This document shows positions 12,188 through 17,556 of a DNA stretch of 17,556 bases, piece by piece. Source of the DNA: Halobacteriales archaeon QS_9_70_65 (GTDB lineage: Archaea; Halobacteriota; Halobacteria; Halobacteriales; Haloarculaceae); assembly GCA_003023535.1 (NCBI GenBank), contig PXSC01000061.1, forward strand, positions 1-17,556, written 5' to 3'. A model generated the notes under the pieces. It saw only the letters and a program-made list of their open reading frames with translations. It did not search any database and had not been told where the DNA came from. The translations under genes and the position numbers were made by a program. Position 1 is the stretch's first letter. Every line of letters begins with the position of its first letter.

Positions 12188-13531
12188 TCAGTCCCGGAGC
12201 CGGCGAGCCAGCGCCGCGAGCCCGAGGCCGGCCGCCCCCGTCGCGGGCCCGAGACCGGCGCCGTCGGCAGTCGTCTCCGCCGTGTCCGTCGTCCTCTTTT
12301 TTATCCGTCGCCTCGGCCGGGGTCGAGGACGACGCGACGGTCGGGAAGGTGTAGACGGCGGCGGCCGCCTCGGGGTCGTCGGCCGAGAGGTCCCGCCAGC
12401 CGCTGGCGACGACGTGGTCGCCGGCGCCCCGTGCGGTCCAGAACTCGGTCGTCTCGTCCCGCCAGCCGCCGAGTTCGCGGGGGGCGGTCGGCTCCGAGAC
12501 GTCGTGGACGCGGACGCCGCCGCGGTACCAGGACGTGTAGAGGCGGTCACCGGCGAACTCGAAGTTGTGCGCCGTGGTCCAGGTGCCGTCGATCGTCGGG
12601 TCGGCGGTCGGCGGCGCCTCGATCCGGGCGAGCCGCTCGCCGGCCTCGTGGTCCCACAGCTCGACGCCGCCGACGACCGAGGCCGGCGCCTCAGGGTCGG
12701 TCGCCCACGCCTCCTCGTCGAGCGCGAGCACCGGGTCGCCGGGGCCGCGCGGGGTCGCGGAGTGGTCGTCGCCGGGCAGCGAGAACGTCGCCTCCCGGAG
12801 TTCGACCCGGGAGTCGACGTCGGCTAGCGCCCCGGGGTCGCGGCCCCGGAGGCCGGGCACGGCCGTCGGGTCGGCCGGATCGGAGACGTCGACGAGCCAC
12901 GTTCCGGCCTCCAGGTACGAGTAGTAGGCGACGCCGTCGACGACGGTGACGTCGTGCAGCTACCGGAGGCCCGGTCGACGTCGGCCCAGCGGTCGTCGGC
13001 GTCGACGACCGACCACCGACCGACCGTCTCGCCGGTCCCGAGACCGACGCAGACGAGCGGGTTCCGGTCGCCGTCGTTGCCGCAGAGGGAGAGCGTCTCG
13101 TCGTCGAGGTCGACGTTGTGGTCGTAGAATGGCGTCTCGTGAACGAGGACCCGCTCGGGGGCGGCGGGGTCGGAGACGTCGAAGACGACGGCCGCTCTCG
13201 GGACGTCGTCGAGGGGGTTGGCCGGCCCCGCAACGGCGTAGCGGTCGCCGTGGAGCTTCCCGTCCTGGACGCCGGCCATCGGCCCGTCCGGGTGGTCGGC
13301 CGGCAGCGACCGACGCTCGGCCAGCAGCGTCGGCTCCGCCGGGTCGGAGGTGTCGACCGTCGCGAAGCCGTCGGTCGTCGCGACGTAAGCAATGCCGTCG
13401 TCGACGACCAGCTCCTTCGCGCCGGGGACCGACAGCCGGCCGAGCGGCTCGAACGGTTCCGTCGCCCCGGCGCGGCCGACCGCCGGCAGCAGCAGCGTCG
13501 CGGCCCCGCACGGAGGGCGTCCCGTCGTCAC
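12188..13531 (-). pseudogene. LVIVD-repeat (beta-propeller) exported protein with two compensating frameshifts
   Basis: About 447 codons over two alternating frames. The first frame, from GTG 13531, runs ATEPFEPLGRLSVPGAKELV, DGIAYVATTDGFATVDTSDP and DHNVDLDDETLSLCGNDGDR. At about 12960-12961 (coding AG|CTG) one base appears missing. The frame then continues LHDVTVVDGVAYYSYLEAGT, WLVDVSDPADPTAVPGLRGR and YTSWYRGGVRVHDVSEPTAP. At a run of six T (12297-12302) an extra base returns it to the first frame for a C-terminal TADGAGLGPATGAAGLGLAA helix and RRLRD. The repeats (GxxxVVDDGIAYVATxxGxxxVDVSDP) form a propeller; such haloarchaeal proteins sit on the cell surface with a C-terminal anchor helix. 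The N-terminus lacks a clear signal in frame, while another frame has RRDALRAG, so a further lesion there is possible. The function is unknown. Confidence 0.72.
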
Positions 13532-13691
13532 ATCGCCGGCGATAGGGCGGCGACACGTCTATCGGTTTCGCCGCGGGTGGCTCCCGGAGGGTCGGCGGCC
13601 GCGGCGCGGGAGCGGCGCCGAACCGACGAGCCGGGGTTGTGAGCTCGAAAGGGAACGTGGATTCATGTACGGGGGCACGCTACCTCGGCCG

Positions 13692-14619
13692 ATGTCGGAC
13701 GACGCCGACCGCGGGCAACTGCTCATCATCGTCGGGCTCATCATCGCGGTGAGCTTCATCGGGCTCGCGGTGGCGCTCAACGCCGCCATCTTCACCGAGA
13801 ACCTCTCGACGCGGGAGAGCGTCGGGCGCCGCGACGGTCGCCGACGCCCGGAGGAAGTTCGGCGACCTCCTCGGGGAGTGGGAGACCGCCAGAGAGCGGG
13901 AGGCCGCCTCCGAGGGCGCCGACTTCGGGCTGGACCGGACGGCACACGTCGGTTGGCGGCTCGAACAGGGCGCGAACCGCTCGTTCACGCCCGCGAACGA
14001 CACCGACGCGACCGACTGGACCGTCGCCGGCGACGCCCGCGACGTCGCGGGCTTCCGGCTGAACGTGAGCCGCGACGACCTCTACGACGGGGTAGGTAAC
14101 TTCTCGAACCTCAAGAGCGACGCCTTCCGGGTCAATATCTCCAACGACACCGTCGACCGGGAGCTGTACGTCTTCCGCGATTCGGGGAACTCGACGGTGG
14201 TCGTCTACGAGGGCGACCCCACCGCCCCGAGCGACCTCGGGGACCTGCTGTCGGGACCGGAGAGCTGCGCGGCGACGACCGACCGGGCGGTCGTCGACCT
14301 CCGGGCGGCGACGCTCGACGGCGACGACTGCGACGCGCTTTCGTTCGACGACGACCTCGAGGGGAACGTCTCGGTCCGCTACGAGAACGTCCAGGACGGC
14401 GGCGACGAACGGGTCAACGGCACCTATTGGGTCGTCGTCAACGGCTCCGACGCGGTCGCCACCACCGGCGGCCAGCCCGACAGGTTCGACGCCCCCGGCG
14501 GGTCGGCGCCGACGGCGACGGCGGTCGTCTACGCGGTCTCCTACGACACCCACTACCGGCGGAACGACGTGGTCCACGACCGCGAAGGTCGGTACGCCCC
14601 GCGGGCGGAGGCGTACTGA
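13692..14619 (+). pseudogene. Pilin-like membrane-anchored secreted protein, frameshifted near the N-terminus
   Basis: The first frame starts MSDDADRGQLLIIVGLIIAV and SFIGLAVALNAAIFTENLST: a charged leader then one long N-terminal hydrophobic helix, as in the type IV pilin-like/archaellin-like surface proteins common in haloarchaea. After TRESVG (about 13826) this frame turns to Arg-rich nonsense. The other frame takes over with ATVADARRKFGDLLGEWETA, HVGWRLEQGANRSFTPANDT and DVAGFRLNVSRDDLYDGVGN. It then runs to a stop at 14617-14619, ending YAPRAEAY. The extracellular part is rich in Asn-X-Ser/Thr sites (NVS, NFS, NDT, NST, NGT, NGS), consistent with N-glycosylation. Family members have more residues between the helix and the first coiled segment, so an internal deletion with frame change is likely. 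In-frame ATG 13665 is an alternative start. Confidence 0.65.
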
Positions 14620-14663
14620 GACTCTAATCGACAGGGTTTCGGTCCGCCGGTCCGTCCGGAGAG

Positions 14664-17556
14664 ATGATGACCGACGACATCGTCGTCCGGGGTGCCTCCG
14701 AGCACAACCTCGAGGACATCGACGTCGCAACTTCCTCGGCCAGATGGACAAACCGCAGGTCGAAAACGTCGAGGGGCTGTCGCCCGCCATCTCCATCGAC
14801 CAGAAGAACGCCGCCAACAACCCCCGCTCGACGGTCGGGACCGTCACCGAGCTCCACGACTACCTCCGGCTGCTGTACGCCCGCGTCGGGACGCCGCACT
14901 GTCCGGAGTGCGGTCGCGAGGTGGGCGAGCAGTCCGCCCAGCAGATGGTCCGTCGGCTGCTGGAGCTGCCCGAGGGGACCCGCGCGAAGCTGTGCGCGCC
15001 GGTCGTCCGCGACCAGAAGGGCGCCTTCGCCGAGCGCTTCGAGACGCTCGTGAGCGAGGGGTACACCCGCGTCGAGGTCGACGGCGAGGAGTACGACCTC
15101 GCGACGGAGACGCCCGACCTCGACGAGAACTACGACCACACGGTCGACGTCGTCGTCGACCGGGTGAAGCTCCGCGAGGCGGACCGCTCGCGGATCACCG
15201 ACTCCGTCGAGACCGCCCTCGAGGAGGCCGACGGCGTGCTGAAGATCGTCCTGCCGGATCCGCCCGAGGACGCCGACGTCGGCGCCGAGTCCCGCTCGAC
15301 GGGCGACCTGGCAGGCGACGCCGACGACCGCGCGGTCGTCGAGTTCTCCGAGGAACTCGCATGTACCGTCTGCGGCATCGACCTGCCCGAAATCGAGACC
15401 CGCTCGTTTTCGTTCAACTCGCCGCACGGCGCCTGCCCGGAGTGCGAGGGCATCGGCGAGACGAAGGAGGTCGACGAGGAACTGGTGGTACAGGATCCCT
15501 CCAAGCCCCTCAAGAACGTCTTCGAGGCCTGGAGCTACAACCGGTCGTACTACCGGACGCGGCTGGACGCGGTGGCGGCGCACTTCGGCGTCGGCGTCGA
15601 GACGCCGTTCGAGGACCTCGATCCCGAGGTGCGGGAGCAGTTCCTCTACGGCACCGACGAGCAGGTCGTGTTCCGGCGCCGGACGAAAAACGGCACCCGG
15701 CGCAAACAGAAGCGCTTCGAGGGCGTGATCCCGAACCTCGAGCGGCGGTACGTCGAGACGGACTCCGACGGCACCCGCGACCACATCGAGAACTACATGG
15801 CGACGACGACGTGTCCGGCCTGCGACGGCACGCGGCTGAAGCCCGAATCGCGGGCCGTTCTCGTGGGCGACACCGCCGTCACCGAGGTCAACCGGATGTC
15901 CATCGGCGACGCCCTCGCGCACTTCGAGGGGCTGGACGCCGACCTCGACGCCCGCGAGCGGACCATCGCCGAGGAGATCCTGAAGGAGATCCGCGACCGC
16001 CTCGGCTTCATGGAAGAGGTCGGCCTGGAATACCTGACGCTGGACCGGGAGGCGGCGACGCTGTCGGGCGGCGAAAGCCAGCGCATCCGGCTGGCCACGC
16101 AGGTCGGCTCCGGGCTCGTCGGCGTGCTGTACGTGCTGGACGAGCCGTCCATCGGCCTCCACCAGCGGGACAACGACAAACTGCTGGACACGCTGGAGGG
16201 GCTGCGGGACCTGGGCAACACCCTCGTCGTCGTCGAGCACGACGAGGCGACGATGTGGCGGGCCGACAACGTCATCGACATGGGGCCCGGTCCCGGCAAG
16301 CGCGGCGGCGAGGTCGTCGCCAACGGCGACGTCGAGGAGGTGATGGACGCCGACGACTCCGTGACGGGCGACTACCTCGCCGGCCGCCAGACGATTCCGG
16401 TGCCTGACGAGCGCCGCGAGCCCGACCGACGGGAGGGCTCGAACGGAGCGAGCGGGGAGGCACGACCCGCGAGTAGCGAGGGCGACCGGCGGGAGCCCTC
16501 GGAAATGGCGAGCGGCGACGTTGGAGCCGCGAGCCGCGAGCCGGACGGCCACCTCACCGTCCGCGGCGCCCGCCAGCACAACCTCGACGACCTCGACGTC
16601 GCGTTCCCGCTGGGCTGTTTCACGGCGATCACGGGCGTCTCCGGCTCCGGGAAGTCGACGCTGCTGCACGAGATACTGTACAAGGGGCTGGTGCGGCGGA
16701 TGAACGACACCGACGTCAACCCCGGCGCCCACGACGCCATCGAGGGGGTCGAGGAGATCGAGACGGTCCGGCTCATCGATCAGTCGCCCATCGGCCGGAC
16801 GCCCCGCTCGAACCCCGCCACCTACACGGGCGTGTTCGACCACATCCGGGAGCTGTTCGCCGAGACCAAACTCGCCAAGCGGCGCGGCTACGCGAAGGGT
16901 CGCTTCTCGTTCAACGTCAAGGGCGGCCGATGTGAGTCCTGCGGCGGCCAGGGCACCGTCAAGATCGACATGAACTTCCTGTCGGACGTCTACGTGCCCT
17001 GCGAGGAGTGCGACGGGAACCGGTACAACGACGAGACGCTGCAGGTCACCTACAAGGACGCCACCATCTCCGACGTCCTGGAGATGGAGGTCGACGAGGC
17101 GTACGAGTTCTTCGAGGGCCACACCGGCATCCGGCGGCGGCTGAAGCTACTGCAGGACGTCGGGCTGGGCTACATGCGGCTCGGCCAGCCGTCGACGACG
17201 CTGTCCGGCGGGGAGGCCCAGCGCGTCAAGCTGGCCGAGGAGCTCGGCAAGCGCGACTCCGGGGACGCGCTGTACCTGCTGGACGAGCCGACCACCGGCC
17301 TCCACAGCGAGGACGAGCGGAAGCTCATCGACGTGCTCCACCGGCTGGTCGACGAGGGCAACACCGTCGTCGTCATCGAACACGAGCTGGACCTGGTGAA
17401 AAACGCCGACCACATCGTCGACCTCGGGCCGGAGGGCGGCGAGCACGGCGGCGAGCTGGTGGCGACGGGCACCCCCGAGGCGGTCGCGGCGGTCGACGCC
17501 TCCCACACCGGCCGCTACCTCCGGGACCTGCTGCCCGGCGTCGACCTGGAGGGCCC
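14664..17556 (+). pseudogene. uvrA: UvrA excinuclease ATPase subunit, N-terminal Walker A segment missing and frame broken; runs off window
   Basis: ATG 14664 (or 14667) begins MMTDDIVVRGASEHNLEDID, the normal UvrA start. After DVA (about 14728) the sequence jumps to NFLGQMDKPQVENVEGLSPA in another frame. Compared with the E. coli protein, about 42 residues with the first Walker A (GLSGSGKSS) and EGQRRYVESLSAYAR are absent. From 14729 the frame stays open to the window end. It carries CPECGREV, CTVCGIDLPE...CPECEGIG and CPACDGTRLKPES zinc modules, then LSGGESQRIRLA and LDEPSIGLHQRDND of the first ATPase half. The second half has GVSGSGKST (16634-16660), CESCGGQGTVKI...CEECDGNRYN, LSGGEAQRVKLAEEL, LLDEPTTGLHSEDE and VVVIEHELD. 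UvrA finds bulky DNA damage with UvrB in nucleotide excision repair. Between the halves is a linker (about 16410-16545) built from repeats. The 3' end is not in the window. Confidence 0.88.
16433..16500. repeat. Inverted-repeat insertion in the UvrA inter-domain linker
   Basis: GAGGGCTC (16433-16440) and GAGCCCTC (16493-16500) are perfect 8-base inverted arms. The interior holds GAACGGAGCGAGCGGGG and GCGAGTAGCGAGGGCGA, related to the riboflavin synthase and 8837-8907 repeats. The frame is kept; the encoded residues (Arg/Glu/Ser/Gly-rich) lie between the DYLAGRQ end of the first ATPase half and the HLTVRGARQHNL start of the second. Confidence 0.5.

Noticed and set aside
14624..17122. An 832-codon open frame antisense to uvrA
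   Set aside because: UvrA motifs are unmistakable on the plus strand; the antisense product is a Val/Asp/Gly/Arg-rich shadow without domains.

Overview
The window reads as chromosomal DNA of a halophilic archaeon (class Halobacteria). It has very high GC, acidic Asp/Glu-rich proteins, leaderless promoters with AT-rich boxes about 25 bases upstream of starts, a Tat-type signal peptide, and several families known mainly from haloarchaea: an HVO_0416-type zinc finger, an HVO_A0114-type DNA-binding protein, an archaeal FAU-1/DUF402 ribonuclease and an LVIVD-repeat protein.

Left part (1-2370, all on the minus strand): the N-terminus of a family 2 glycosyltransferase, then an overlapping pair made of a GMC flavin oxidoreductase and a Tat-exported gluconate-2-dehydrogenase-subunit-3-like protein. 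Two near-identical palindromes, TTAGG-N4-CCTAA, sit in front of the glycosyltransferase and in front of the pair. They resemble the DtxR/IdeR iron-regulator box and suggest metal-dependent co-regulation.

Accessory segment (about 2400-4135): probable remnants of an IS200/IS605-type element, an orphan small gene, a decayed tyrosine-recombinase C-terminus, and an apparently intact TumE-like/HVO_A0114-like toxin-antitoxin pair. Its right edge cuts off an alpha/beta hydrolase gene after about 50 codons, leaving the hydrolase promoter and N-terminus at 4132-4286.

Middle part (4391-7733), housekeeping and intact: a small zinc-finger protein, a UvrD/Rep-type helicase, two tiny membrane proteins, and a divergent riboflavin synthase carrying an in-frame palindromic insertion.

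Right part (7734-17556): a PrsW-like intramembrane protease, a small conserved gene coupled to the FAU-1-like ribonuclease, thiE coupled to a short-chain dehydrogenase, an LVIVD-repeat protein, a pilin-like secreted protein, and uvrA running off the window end. Five of these genes are broken by single-base frameshifts (PrsW, LVIVD) or by apparent internal N-terminal deletions that change frame (FAU-1, pilin-like, UvrA). Reading frames stay open on both sides of every lesion, so the damage is either very recent or an assembly/sequencing artefact. Deciding which is the most important check for this window. A family of short palindromic repeats with a GAGCGRAGCGAG-like core appears in riboflavin synthase, in the 8695-9024 intergenic region (as a 71-base hairpin) and in the UvrA linker.

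No rRNA, tRNA or CRISPR array was seen.
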